From Paenibacillaceae bacterium GAS479 (GTDB lineage Bacteria; Bacillota; Bacilli; Paenibacillales; Paenibacillaceae), in contig LT629764.1 of the NCBI GenBank assembly GCA_900105225.1, forward strand, positions 2,161,001-2,225,000: a stretch of DNA of 64,000 nt, given 5' to 3'. Below, piece after piece: positions 7,550 through 16,365 of the stretch. The notes below the pieces were generated by a model. The model searched no databases, was not told where the DNA came from, and saw nothing but the letters and a program-made list of their open reading frames with translations. The first letter of the stretch is position 1. Every line of letters starts with the position of its first letter. The translations under genes were made by a program, and so were the position numbers.

Positions 7550-7589
7550 GGACATTATATCATAATCAAAAGAGCCACCAACCAGATAA
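7550..7589 (-). repeat. 40-bp promoter repeat, copy 2 (upstream of the antitoxin gene)
   Basis: Identical to 2214-2253. It supplies the promoter-like TATAAT about 30 bases upstream of the antitoxin start. Unlike copy 1, no inverted partner arm follows it; the adjoining bases change directly to unrelated sequence at 7590. Confidence 0.85.
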
Positions 7590-7700
7590 TAAACTGTGAC
7601 CCGTAAGATGGACACTTTGAAAAACAGCGGCCTTCTTGCCGGTCGCAGTTCAGCCGTCGGGGGTTCAGGTCTCTTACGGCTTTATTTTCATGAACAAACA

Positions 7701-8996
7701 TTAAATAGTCTTACTGATTTCATTAATGGGCGGCAGACTATTTAAACGATCGATCAGTTGCCTAAGGCTTGTTATGTTTGCAGCATACTGCCGGACATCC
7801 TCACCAAGCAGTTTGTCGACCTGTTCTCTTGTGAACGTAAAGCTATACGTTGCGCTTTCATATTGACCTGTGTTGTCATCCATCGAGGTGGTAATGCTAT
7901 CGACATTATCAATCAGGCTTAAGAGCAGAATGGAATTACGCAAAAAAAATTCACCACTTATTGCACCGTCTTTTTTCACATAAGTAGAGTCATTCATTAT
8001 ATAGTTGATGGTCAATCCATAAGGCTGAGCCTTCGTTTGGAGTTCAATCCCTTTACCTTCAAAACCTATTGGCTTGGGCATTGCACGGATAAGACCGTCT
8101 ACCTTTGCTGGGTTACCCACATAAAGTGTTTTGTTCTCCATAAGCTTATCCATATTAAATCCGGAATAGGATGGCTGCGATAATTGCTGTAAAGGCTTAG
8201 GATTGGCTGTACACCCTACAACCAAGGCTGCAATAACGAGCATAGAGCCTGCGACTATCCAAGTAGGAGGTTGACGATAAGAGAGAATATTTTTAATTCT
8301 TGCCTTAATATTACTCTCTCCAAAGGCAAGTGGACTACCGGTTAATAACCCGCTTCTGCTTACTGAAAGAGAAAGCAAGGAGTTTGAATAGCTTCCTTTA
8401 ATCTGGTGGCCCATCTTGCTCACGACACGCTCATCGCAGGACATTTCCATATCTTTACTCACGAGCGCATAAGACAGCCACATAAGCGGATTAAACCAAT
8501 GGACGATAAGTATCATAAACGCAAAAGGTTTTATCAGATGATCTCGTCTCATGATATGCGTTTGCTCATGCAGTAAAATGTAAGACAGCTCATGCTCACT
8601 TATGCTGGTCGGAATGTATATTTTCGGCTTCAAAAAACCGCAAACAAAGGGTGTGGCTATCTGGTCAGTCTCAAAGATATTATCTTTGACGAGGGTTGCC
8701 GTTCGGACACTAGCCAGTATTTTTAAGTACGAAATGACGCTGTAAAGAAAGAGAATGGCTGCGCCTGTTATCCAGATTATACTTCCGATCCACATGATGT
8801 TTTGCATAGGATTTGCGCTTGCCATCGGGTTAGCAGCTGGAAGTGATGAATTTACCAAACGGCTTATCCCACTAATTCCATGTCCATAACAGGATTTAGC
8901 TGCATCCCAATATCCTGTGGCACAAATTCCATGAAACCTGTGCCAGCTTTGGCCTGGGGCTGCACCAGTCGTAATATACTGAAGCTTGAAGTCAGG
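7701..8996 (-). pseudogene. BlaR1-like M56 family metallopeptidase, frameshifted and 5'-truncated
   Basis: The main frame (to 8858) has an HEQTH zinc-protease motif, membrane segments and a C-terminal sensor-like part. Upstream of it the family sequence continues in another frame: residues MEFVPQDIGMQLNPVMDM are encoded around 8880-8935, then the frame shifts at about 8872-8878 where one G is missing, and GISGISRLVNSS follows in the main frame. The N-terminal membrane helices are absent because an IS4-family element begins at 8997. M56 proteins usually act with a BlaI-type repressor; none is left here. It is therefore a relic of a signalling pair. Confidence 0.8.
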
Positions 8997-10222
8997 CCTG
9001 TTGATTAACCACTAAATGGTAGAAAAAAAGTCGCCAACTCGGTAAAATGTTTGTACCCCTACAAACAACCGAAAGGTGGCGACTCCATGAAAAAGTCTAC
9101 CATGATTCCATCTATCCTTCAAACTGTATTGACCCCCGATGAAGTCGAGCTTGTGGTCCAAGCTGTCGGCTATGTGGACAACGCCCGGAAATTCACGGTC
9201 TATGATTTGTTCTTGTATTGGAGTGTTGCCGCCAGTGAAGAATGGCCCAGCTATCGTTTCGGAGCGGATCATGCGGCCAGCAGCGGTTTGCGCCCCGTGC
9301 ACTACTCTTCTTTTTCCGGCACAGCAGCTGATGTACCGTTTGCGGTATTTAAGGAAATTTTTCATCTCATCGTCCGCAAATGCAACCGAGAAACACGGCG
9401 GAAACTGGCCTTCCCTAAAGAATTGCTGCTGATCGACTCTACGACCATGACGGTGGGAAAAACACGCTTGCCATGGGCGCCTTACCACGGAGAACGTGCT
9501 GCGGTAAAGTTGCATGTAGCCTTGCAGGCTCAAACGATGCAACCCCTTCAAGTGACCGAGACGGTTGGCTCTAAGCACGATGGGCCGGTGTGCGAATCGC
9601 TAGAAAACACAGCCTTTATTATGGTTATGGATCGAGCTTATGGGAAATTGGAGCGTTTGGATCGCTATAAACAAGAGGGGCAATCCTTCGTGATTCGATT
9701 GCGCGACAATGTTCATGTGGAAAAGCCCCGTGCACTACGACGTGAAGCTGCCGATGGTTCTTCTGTCATTCGCGACATCACCTGTCAACTAGGTACGCCT
9801 CAATGTCGTACGGAGAACCGTCATCGTGTGGTTATCTTTCGTGATTTTGAGGGAAGAGAAATCCGCGTTGTGACCGATTTGATGACCGTAACGGCTGAAC
9901 AAATCGCGTTGATGTACAAAGCTCGTTGGCAGATTGAGGTTTTCTTTCGCTGGATCAAACAGCATTTGAACATTCCGACTCTATTTGGTACGACAGAAAA
10001 CGTCGTCTATGGCCAGCTGTTCTGCGCGCTGATCGTCTTTGTACTGCTCAAATGGTTGTTCGACGGTGCAACGCAAACGCTGCCTCGACATGCGAGGCTT
10101 TCTTTTGTCCGTTTCACTCGCTTGCTCCTTTTAAATGCTTTGCCGGTTGAATGGACGATACGCCTGCGCCGATTGATAGACGGGGGCCTTATTTTAGATA
10201 CATATTCTGGTTAATCAACAGG
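8997..10222 (+). mobile_element. IS4-family insertion sequence
   Basis: Terminal inverted repeats of 16 bases with one mismatch: 8997-9012 and 10207-10222. One transposase gene fills the interior. No clear target duplication is visible, and the two sides carry fragments of unrelated genes (M56 on the left, subtilase on the right), which suggests a deletion next to the element. Confidence 0.85.
9087..10214 (+). CDS. IS4-family DDE transposase
   Basis: About 375 residues from ATG 9087 (GAAAGGTGG ribosome site nearby); the frame could open at 9051, but that lies next to the terminal repeat. Catalytic motifs are complete: LLIDSTTM near residue 115, VMDRAYG near 185, and the family signature YKARWQIEVFFRWIKQH (Y-x2-R-x3-E-x6-K) near 280. 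The gene looks intact, so the element may still be active. The stop lies 5 to 8 bases inside the right terminal repeat. Confidence 0.92.
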   Translation: MKKSTMIPSILQTVLTPDEVELVVQAVGYVDNARKFTVYDLFLYWSVAASEEWPSYRFGADHAASSGLRPVHYSSFSGTAADVPFAVFKEIFHLIVRKCNRETRRKLAFPKELLLIDSTTMTVGKTRLPWAPYHGERAAVKLHVALQAQTMQPLQVTETVGSKHDGPVCESLENTAFIMVMDRAYGKLERLDRYKQEGQSFVIRLRDNVHVEKPRALRREAADGSSVIRDITCQLGTPQCRTENRHRVVIFRDFEGREIRVVTDLMTVTAEQIALMYKARWQIEVFFRWIKQHLNIPTLFGTTENVVYGQLFCALIVFVLLKWLFDGATQTLPRHARLSFVRFTRLLLLNALPVEWTIRLRRLIDGGLILDTYSG

Positions 10223-10990
10223 TCTGCTGCAAACTAATTTTATTATATAAATCCAGTTCAGTATCTTCAGTTTTAACTGAAACTACTACTGAAAAAGATA
10301 CTGTTTGATTCGGATTTTCTGTAGCTCCCCACCAACCACCTGTTGGATAAACAGCTAGTTTTTTTCTGGACGCTAACTCAACTGCTAGCCCACTCCAACC
10401 ATCCGATTGAACAGTTCCTCGACTACGTGCCTGTTTCCCAATCTTCCAGTATTTTGAAGATTCAAACCTACTTTCTCCTTCTTCTCTCTCAGCGTGATTG
10501 ATTCTCTTAATAAACTGTTCAGTCGTTTCATCTGCACGTTGTAAATCCCATTCAAGTCCCATTCCTTCATAAGCTCTAAGCACATTTTTGGGATTAGGCT
10601 CTGAAAAATTAGAAAGAGAAACACGTAGTTCAACTGGAAGTTCACCCAGTTGGTTTAAATCGTCTTCAGGCCACGGTAGATCAAAGAGAATAATATCCCT
10701 CTTCCACTCACTCCACTTCATTCTACCACGCTTACCCATAATACGTTCTCTATAATATGGTCGTAGACTACCTTCCGATATTAATGTAACAGCAAATTTT
10801 GCACTTCTGCAAGCAGCATATACATTAGGAGTTCCGTATCCGCACGCCCGAAAAAGATCTTTTTTATTCGGAAATTGGGCCTTCATTGCATCTGTCCAAT
10901 CCGCTGAATGAATCAATAGTGCTCTAACAGTCGTCGGTTTTAGTTCAGGATTAGCTTCCCATATCTGAGCGAGGATTCTAGAAGCTTCCT
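10215..10990 (-). pseudogene. C-terminal fragment of a subtilisin-like (S8, Y4bN-type) protease
   Basis: The frame reads ASRILAQIWEANPELKPTT, then VRALLIHSADW, DLPWP and GGWWGATENP motifs, the C-terminal half of large subtilases found in defence-type islands next to an AAA ATPase. The catalytic serine region would lie just upstream of 10990, where the IS3-family element begins, and the last codons read into the IS4 terminal repeat. Both ends are thus cut by insertion sequences. A frame starting at 10916 is open but lacks any catalytic residue, so no function is expected. Confidence 0.75.
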
Positions 10991-11070
10991 ATTAAGCCCC
11001 CTAATCGTATTTGAGTCTAGCACATCAAAAGGTATATGCTAGAAACAGAAGCGATGGAGGGGATTTTTTT

Positions 11071-11403
11071 ATGCAACGCAGACGATTCACTATTGAGATG
11101 AAGAATCAGATTATCAAGGAGGCTAAAGAGGTCGGAAACGCGTCCCAAGTAGCCCGTCGACATAGCATTGACCCCAAGGTGTTGTACCGGTGGATGAAGG
11201 CTGCGGAGCACACGGACTGGAAACAGACAGATCCGACGACCAAAGTAGTTGCAGCCTATACGCCTTCTCCAAAGGAGTTCCGGTCGATGGAGGGGGAGAA
11301 TCGTCAGCTGAAGGAACTGCTAGGCGAAAAGGACCTTGAAATTGCAGTTTTGCGAGACTTACAAAAAAAGCATGACCCAGCTTATCGGACAAGATTGAGA
11401 TAG
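11071..11403 (+). CDS. IS3-family transposase OrfA (helix-turn-helix)
   Basis: About 110 residues beginning MQRRRFTIEMKNQII behind GGAGGGGA; an HTH occupies residues 15-50 (NASQVARRHSIDPKVLYRWMK) and a leucine-zipper-like helix ends the protein. OrfA normally binds the terminal repeats and is joined to OrfB by a -1 frameshift. An A7G run at about 11362-11369 is the likely slip site, but a -1 shift there reaches a TGA at 11373-11375 at once. Confidence 0.85.
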   Translation: MQRRRFTIEMKNQIIKEAKEVGNASQVARRHSIDPKVLYRWMKAAEHTDWKQTDPTTKVVAAYTPSPKEFRSMEGENRQLKELLGEKDLEIAVLRDLQKKHDPAYRTRLR

Positions 11404-12347
11404 CCGACAAGTGGATACAGCTGGGATACGCGGTTAGCCGCATTCTTAAGATTGTCGGTGTAAGCGAACAGATCTACTACCACCGCAAGAAGCGTGCCGT
11501 ACAAGCGCAGATGCAGGAAGAGACCATCGTGAAGAAGGCAGCTGCAGGGCGCCCAGTACCTGGTCAGTCAAAGACCGCGACAGGTGTGCTCATTAGCGAT
11601 GAGCAGATCTCAGAGTGGCTCTCTGAGGCGGTGAGCGACGAGGAGAACCGCGTATACGGCTACAGAAAGCTCACGCTCTTGTTGCGAAAAACCTATCAAT
11701 TAGTGATCAACAAGAAGAAAGTGTACCGATTGTTGAAGGCCATGGATCTGCTGCATCCACAGCGACGTAAGCAAGCTTCTTTCCCGCGCAAAATTGCGTG
11801 CAACCGAACGATTACCGCATCGAATGAACTTTGGGAAATGGACATCAAATATGGTTATATCGCGGGGGAGCAGCGCTTTTTCTTCCTCCTGTGCGTCCTT
11901 GACGTGCTCGACCGCGGGGTTATCGATTATCATTTCGGGCTGTCCTGTGAAGGCAAGCATGCGGCGGCGCTCATCGGGCGTGCTCTGTGGAAAAGAAAAC
12001 TCTTAAGCAAAGAAAATCGACCTGTGATTCGAACGGATAACGGTCCACAATTTATAAGCAAGGTGTTCGGCGAAGCCTGTTAGACACATCGTACGGTCCA
12101 TGAGCGGATTCCGCCGAAGACTCCGAATAAAAACGCGCACATTGAGTCGTTTCACAGTGTGTTGGAGGCAGAGTGTCTGCGGTCCCACGAGTTCATGAGC
12201 TATCAAGACGCGCATGAAGAAGTGACGAAATACATCAAATTCTATAACGAACGTCGGATGCATGGCAGCCTCTATGATCTGGCACCGGAGCAATACCGTG
12301 TAGCAGCGGCAGCTGGTGAAGTGAAGGCATTGGTCGTGAAGGTCTGA
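11376..12347 (+). pseudogene. IS3-family transposase OrfB, interrupted by an amber codon
   Basis: An rve integrase core: WEMDIKYGYI (first Asp), RTDNGPQF (second Asp) and HIESFH (Glu). The frame is broken by TAG at 12081-12083 between the second Asp and the Glu, with the family sequence continuing in the same frame (HERIPPKTPNKNAHIES). There is no good start codon in the first 130 bases. Without readthrough no active DDE enzyme would form. Confidence 0.85.
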
Positions 12348-12401
12348 GCAAAATCAAGCAATACGGAGAAGCGCGTAGGTTTAGTGTGCTAGACTCAAGA
12401 A

Positions 12402-12596
12402 TTGAGGGGTTTTCCCGCTTTAATATTGAAGATCATCGGGGCCATTATTCAAGTTACTAGCATCGTCTACACGATCACAGCCATTGCCAAGAAAAGAAGA
12501 GTTCACATCTGGATCGGCATTGCTTTGTTCGTTGTCGCATTCCTGTTGCTAAATCAGGCAACACAAATGGAAGATCGGCTTCGCGGTGGATATTAA
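12402..12596 (+). CDS. Small two-helix membrane protein, probably N-truncated by the IS
   Basis: A 64-residue frame with two hydrophobic segments (about 8-28 and 36-52) separated by KKRR. It opens with TTG 12402 inside the IS3 terminal repeat region and has no good ribosome site, so the native N-terminus was probably lost. Family not recognised; low confidence that it is expressed. Confidence 0.35.
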   Translation: MRGFPALILKIIGAIIQVTSIVYTITAIAKKRRVHIWIGIALFVVAFLLLNQATQMEDRLRGGY

Positions 12597-12662
12597 ACCT
12601 GAGGGTTCGAAATACATTAAATCCACTCGATAATAAGAGCTGAGTTGGAGGTGATTATTACA

Positions 12663-13311
12663 ATGAAGATGCAAAGAATATGTACGATTGGACTCTTAAT
12701 GCTATGTTTAATTGCTTTGACAGGATGCTCAGTTGTAGAGCGTGTGCTGACTTCTCAGCAGTCCAGCGGGACAAGAGTAGATGGCATATTTACTGAATTG
12801 AATGCCGCAATCAGGGAGGGCGATCTGAATGAGGTACAACGATTACTGAATGAAGGAGCTTCGCCAAATATCGCGGCCGATTATGGTCTAGGTGCAGATG
12901 AAATTGCTGTAGGCAACTTGTCGCTGGCTGTGAAATTTCAATAATGACACAACACCAATGGTGAAGTTATTGCTGGAAGCAGGGGCCGACCCCAAAGAAG
13001 ATTTTCTAGCCATGCATGATGCAATCGAGAAGGGCGATCTGAACGTAGTAGAGTTACTTGCTCAATACGGTGCAGATGTAGATAGCGGTCTGCAATCAGC
13101 CGTGATGTTCAATCAGGTTGATATTATACTTCTACTACTGAATTATGGTGCTGACCCAAATAGCGGTGTGACGCTGGCTAGAACAACTTACAATGCAGAT
13201 ATACTAAAACTGCTTGAAGACGCCGGAGCTACAATAGAAAGCAGACCAAGACATGAGACGCATCCTGAGGACTACAAGACGGAGAACGGCGTGAGGGTGC
13301 GGATACATTGA
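12663..13311 (+). pseudogene. Ankyrin-repeat lipoprotein, broken by a single-base frameshift
   Basis: ATG 12663 follows GGAGGTGATT. The N-terminus is a lipoprotein signal (LIALTGC lipobox, Cys near residue 23), then ankyrin repeats begin (LNAAIREGDLNEVQRLLNEGASPN). At about 12937-12942 one extra base in TTTCAATAATGA creates two stops; removing it restores AVKFNNDTTPMVKLLLEAGADP and the ankyrin repeats continue to 13311 (GADVDSG, GADPNSG, DAGATIE). The two open pieces are 12645-12944 and 12958-13311. The intact protein would have been an outer-face ankyrin lipoprotein of unknown partner. A sequencing error is the alternative explanation. Confidence 0.8.
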
Positions 13312-13601
13312 TGCAGATGAACAACACGAACAGCGAAGGGGATACAATTGTCCTTTCCGCTGTTCGCTGTTTATCGACCTTCGCCGTGAGGTTGGATATT
13401 TGAATAAGTGAAAATCCCTGATGGTAGGTTACAAAATCGCTATTTTAAGAATAAATAGAATAGTAGACTAGAATTTGATAACTGTATCATCTCAACTTCA
13501 ACCTCTAAAGTAGCTGAAATCATGGATATAAAGGCACTTTTTATAGGTGCATCGGGAAAATCAGACCAATTATCAAATGAACTCCCAATATCTTTAAATC
13601 T

Positions 13602-14549
13602 TTATTGAAACAATAAATAATTCCTGCCCCTGCCCTCAACTTCGTCTTTATACCCCAGCAACATACGTGTCAACGTGTTAGGATACTCCATTAGGTTACG
13701 GTATTCCTTTGCAAGTAGACCAGGATTCTTCAGCATGATCGCCTGAAGCTTCGCTATTTCAGAAACATCATAGCGAGCCTTGTACACCATGAATTGAGAT
13801 ATGTAATTGCCCACAGACAGTTCTGACAAATTCTCATTGCCGTTCCATGAATACAGCTTGATTTGTTTTATAAACCGTTCTACGTTACCTCCTTCAGATA
13901 AAAAGCGATACACCAAATCACTCTTAATCAGAGTTGTGTTTGAATCTGCCATATAGCTTTGTTCCATCAGAAACACTACAATTCCCATAAATGTATCAAT
14001 GATTTGCAGAGGGATGGACTCATGGGATTCTTCCGATACAACGGAAGCGATTTTGTACCTTTTGCTTCGGTATACAGAATGAGCATTCATCTGCTCTTTG
14101 ATTTTTGAATGCAGTCCAAGTGCATCGTATTCATCGTTGCGATCAATTTGGATGTTAACATCCAACTGACCGTGCAAGTGACGTGTTACTCCGTAGAACA
14201 ATCTTTCTGGAATTTTGATATAGAAAAGATTTCGTAACTCCATCATTGTCAGGTTTAGCTGTTCAGCAATACTGTGAGCTTCTGTATTATTGACAATAAG
14301 TATGTTAATATTAACATCTTGATTTATGATGTAATGAAGAACCTTGAAGTATTTCTTCAAGTGCTGGTCATGATTATACTCCCTGAAATGTAATTCACTC
14401 TTGGTTCCCAGTTCCTCATACATGCGTTGTATCGTCTGCGTTATGTCAGTCATTGTCTGTTCACTGCCGCCATAAGCACCGTAATAGGAATTCGCTTTTC
14501 CCGGCTGGTCAATTTTATTCGCTTCATCGAAATAGATATTATAGATCAT
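13602..14549 (-). CDS. DUF3800-like protein
   Basis: About 315 residues starting MIYNIYFDEANK, the acidic N-terminal strand (YFDEA) seen in DUF3800 proteins, which have an RNase H-like fold. A FREYNHDQHLKKYF segment follows near residue 58 and an ESIPLQIIDTFMGI helix near 180, which in this family carries the later acidic residue (QIIDTF). Function is unknown; DUF3800 genes are frequent in mobile and defence islands. ATG 14549 is preferred over 14558 because GGGATG then lies at ribosome-site distance. The gene stands alone between an IS-scarred region and the ssrA remnants. Confidence 0.65.
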   Translation of the reverse strand: MIYNIYFDEANKIDQPGKANSYYGAYGGSEQTMTDITQTIQRMYEELGTKSELHFREYNHDQHLKKYFKVLHYIINQDVNINILIVNNTEAHSIAEQLNLTMMELRNLFYIKIPERLFYGVTRHLHGQLDVNIQIDRNDEYDALGLHSKIKEQMNAHSVYRSKRYKIASVVSEESHESIPLQIIDTFMGIVVFLMEQSYMADSNTTLIKSDLVYRFLSEGGNVERFIKQIKLYSWNGNENLSELSVGNYISQFMVYKARYDVSEIAKLQAIMLKNPGLLAKEYRNLMEYPNTLTRMLLGYKDEVEGRGRNYLLFQ

Positions 14550-14648
14550 TGTACACATCCCAAATAACCAAAATGATAACGTACGACTTGACTTTCATCC
14601 ACATACATAATATCATAATTATACAGAAATAATACGGATGAGTGTAGT

Positions 14649-14740
14649 CTTCTCCGCTTCGTTAGCTAGAGCTGACTATACTCAATTAAAGCCCTTCTCC
14701 GCTTCGTTAGCAGAGTTGGGTTTTTTTCATTTTATACGAT
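14649..14740. repeat. 18-bp direct repeat pair with a T-rich end
   Basis: CTTCTCCGCTTCGTTAGC occurs at 14649-14666 and 14694-14711, 45 bases apart. The second is followed by AGAGTTGGG and a run of seven Ts (14721-14727), so the second unit may act as a plus-strand terminator (AAAGCCC...GGGTTTTTTT). Confidence 0.5.
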
Positions 14741-14777
14741 ACATGTGTTTATGTTAATGACAATGCGGTTTGTCTTC

Positions 14778-14914
14778 CACCTATACCCTTCTGGCCGCTT
14801 TAGTGGGATACGCTGTTTCATCCTCGCCTGTTGTGGCGAACAGAAGAAGACAAGCAGTCTGGCCTAGGGGAAGCCGATTACGGGGCGTTGCTAGAGTGAC
14901 ATCAAAACTGCTAC
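14778..14914 (+). other. Degenerate inverted ssrA (tmRNA) fragment
   Basis: About 137 bases on the plus strand align with the pseudoknot half of the functional ssrA, which is on the minus strand. Shared blocks include TACGCTGT near 14809, AGAAGACAA near 14846, GATTACGGGGCG near 14875 (GGTTACGGGGCG in ssrA) and GTGACATCAAA near 14897. The tag region and the tRNA-like ends are missing, so it cannot be a working tmRNA. It is probably a relic of an element-borne or duplicated ssrA. Confidence 0.7.
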
Positions 14915-15023
14915 GTACAGAGGTACCGCCATGTACATCATCAGAAATATGTCGTATTCGACGTCAGAGTAGCCCGAAGCCCTAGAGCCGAAGCGGTTTA
15001 CCCCCCTTCGAGTACGAGCAAGC

Positions 15024-15049
15024 AAAAACGGCCACCGAATGGTGGCCGT
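15024..15049 (-). terminator. ssrA terminator
   Basis: Read on the minus strand, ACGGCCACC (from 15049), a 4-base loop, GGTGGCCGT and a run of five Ts lie 16 bases after the ssrA 3' end. Confidence 0.9.
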
Positions 15050-15064
15050 CATTGGTACTGCATA

Positions 15065-15425
15065 TGGAGGCGAGGGGATTTGAACCCCTGTCCGAAGGCA
15101 ACGGCACACAGGCATCTACGGGTGTAGTCACAGATTTGATGTCACCTGCAAGAGCGCCCCGTAACCGGCTATCCTACAGGTCAGCCTGATTGTCTTCTTC
15201 AGCACACCCCAGGCGGAGATGCGACAGCGTAGCCTACTAAGAGTGAGCCCCTACATCCGGCACATAGGCGATGCTGGAGAGAAGCTTAGCATACAGTTTC
15301 TTAGGCTGCTGCTAAAGTTGTACGTTGGTTGCCATTTAATAGGCTTTAGCGTTGATAAAGCGGACGCGTCCCCACTACCCGCAACCCATGCTCGAACTAC
15401 CCCCGTCGAATCCATAAACGCCCCC
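15065..15425 (-). ncRNA. ssrA: tmRNA (transfer-messenger RNA)
   Basis: A 361-base RNA. The 5' end GGGGGCG pairs with the 3' end CGCCTCC followed by an encoded CCA (15065-15067). The T-arm reads GGGGTTCAAATCCCC. The tRNA-like domain thus has both halves. A short reading frame ends at TAA 15301-15303 and codes for NGNQRTTLAAA at its end, with Leu-Ala-Ala-Ala as the likely degradation tag terminus; the resume codon was not fixed. It rescues stalled ribosomes with SmpB, whose gene lies directly upstream. The 3' end is the integration target for the accessory region. Confidence 0.95.
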
Positions 15426-15559
15426 AGACAGATCCGTCCTGCCGGTGCATGCACCTAAGCTGCAGCAGCCGCGCGGCGGTTCCAAAGCGCAAGGACTGTG
15501 ACGAGCAATTCCACACAGCATTGCAATAATCAAAGCCAACGTAACGAGTTAATAAACTT

Positions 15560-15589
15560 AGTATACCACAACAACAACTCACCCCGCAA
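15560..15589 (-). promoter_or_regulatory. Probable ssrA promoter
   Basis: TTGCGG (15584-15589), an 18-base gap and TATACT (15560-15565) on the minus strand, about 135 bases before the mature 5' end, leaving a precursor leader. The rest of the 240-base smpB-ssrA gap shows no gene. Confidence 0.5.
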
Positions 15590-15665
15590 TTGCGAAGCAA
15601 TGAATGGGAGACCTGAAGTACTTTGGCGATAAAGGCAATGTAACACAAGGTGATGTTAAGTAATA

Positions 15666-16151
15666 CTAGCGTATAACCTTCTGTTTCTCACGAAGCACAC
15701 GTTGAATATCACGCTGAGCATCTCTTTTTGCAGCCGTTTCGCGTTTGTCGTATTCTTTTTTACCTTTGCCCAAGCCGATTAAAATCTTGGCGAAGCCATT
15801 GCGTACATAAATCTTGAGTGGCACGATGGAAAAGCCCTCTTGCTTTGATTGGCCGAAAAGCTTGGCGATTTGCGGCTTATGCAATAACAGCTTGCGCGCT
15901 CGTGTCGGATCGGTTGGATTATGACGATTGCCTTGCTCGAACGGGCTGATATGCAGGTTGTGCAGGAAAATCTCGCCGTTGCGGATCGTAGCAAAGGAAT
16001 CATTCAAGTTCGCTTTTCCCGTGCGAAGAGACTTGATCTCGGTACCCATCAGCACGATTCCCGCTTCATAGGTTTCCTCAATGAAATAGTCATGCGACGC
16101 TTTTTTGTTCTGGGCGAGCGGTTTTTGGGACTGGTCTTTATTTTTGGCCAT
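15666..16151 (-). CDS. smpB: SsrA-binding protein SmpB
   Basis: A 161-residue basic protein, the usual length for SmpB, with the beta-barrel core [20 protein letters not shown] near residues 20-39, KANLNDSF near 46, and a C-terminal [11 protein letters not shown] followed by an Arg/Lys-rich tail (residues 131-161) that enters the ribosomal decoding centre. It binds the tRNA-like part of tmRNA for trans-translation. Start 16151 follows AAAGGGGCGG. The gene directly precedes ssrA and follows rnr; RNase R takes part in decay of the rescued mRNAs, so the three genes form one functional cluster. Confidence 0.97.
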   Translation of the reverse strand: MAKNKDQSQKPLAQNKKASHDYFIEETYEAGIVLMGTEIKSLRTGKANLNDSFATIRNGEIFLHNLHISPFEQGNRHNPTDPTRARKLLLHKPQIAKLFGQSKQEGFSIVPLKIYVRNGFAKILIGLGKGKKEYDKRETAAKRDAQRDIQRVLREKQKVIR

Positions 16152-16275
16152 GAAAGCCGCCCCTTTCTATTAATAAAGGTTCGTGTTCCTAACGCTATTG
16201 TAAAGGATGGAGAGCTACCAAGTAAAATTTGGTGCTTAACGAAATGAGGATTCACCACAATAAGGGTAGAAAATA

Positions 16276-16299
16276 GGGGACTGCCCGCTGGCAATCCCC
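16276..16299 (-). terminator. Probable rnr terminator
   Basis: Inverted repeat 16276-16285/16290-16299 (GGGGATTGCC, loop, GGCAGTCCCC on the minus strand, one mismatch pair) followed by TATTTTCT, between rnr and smpB. Confidence 0.6.
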
Positions 16300-16365
16300 A
16301 TGATTTATATCTGAATCTCTAGCGGAGTTACTCGTTAAAGTAGGTCCTCCACTCTGTTGAAAAAG

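Larger units (their letters stand above)
10998..12410 (+). mobile_element. IS3-family insertion sequence, probably inactive
   Basis: Perfect 14-bp inverted repeats lie at 11011-11024 and 12385-12398, with weaker matching outward to about 10998 and 12410 (CCCCT/AGGGG). It holds an orfA and an orfB in the usual order. The exact ends are uncertain and no target duplication is recognised. Confidence 0.75.

Noticed and set aside
7600..7700. Possible IS end (GTAAGATGGACACTTTG) after the promoter repeat
   Set aside because: No inverted partner or transposase fragment nearby; too short to support.
2290..15060. Integrase or CRISPR array in the accessory region
   Set aside because: No tyrosine or serine recombinase motifs and no regularly spaced repeats were found.
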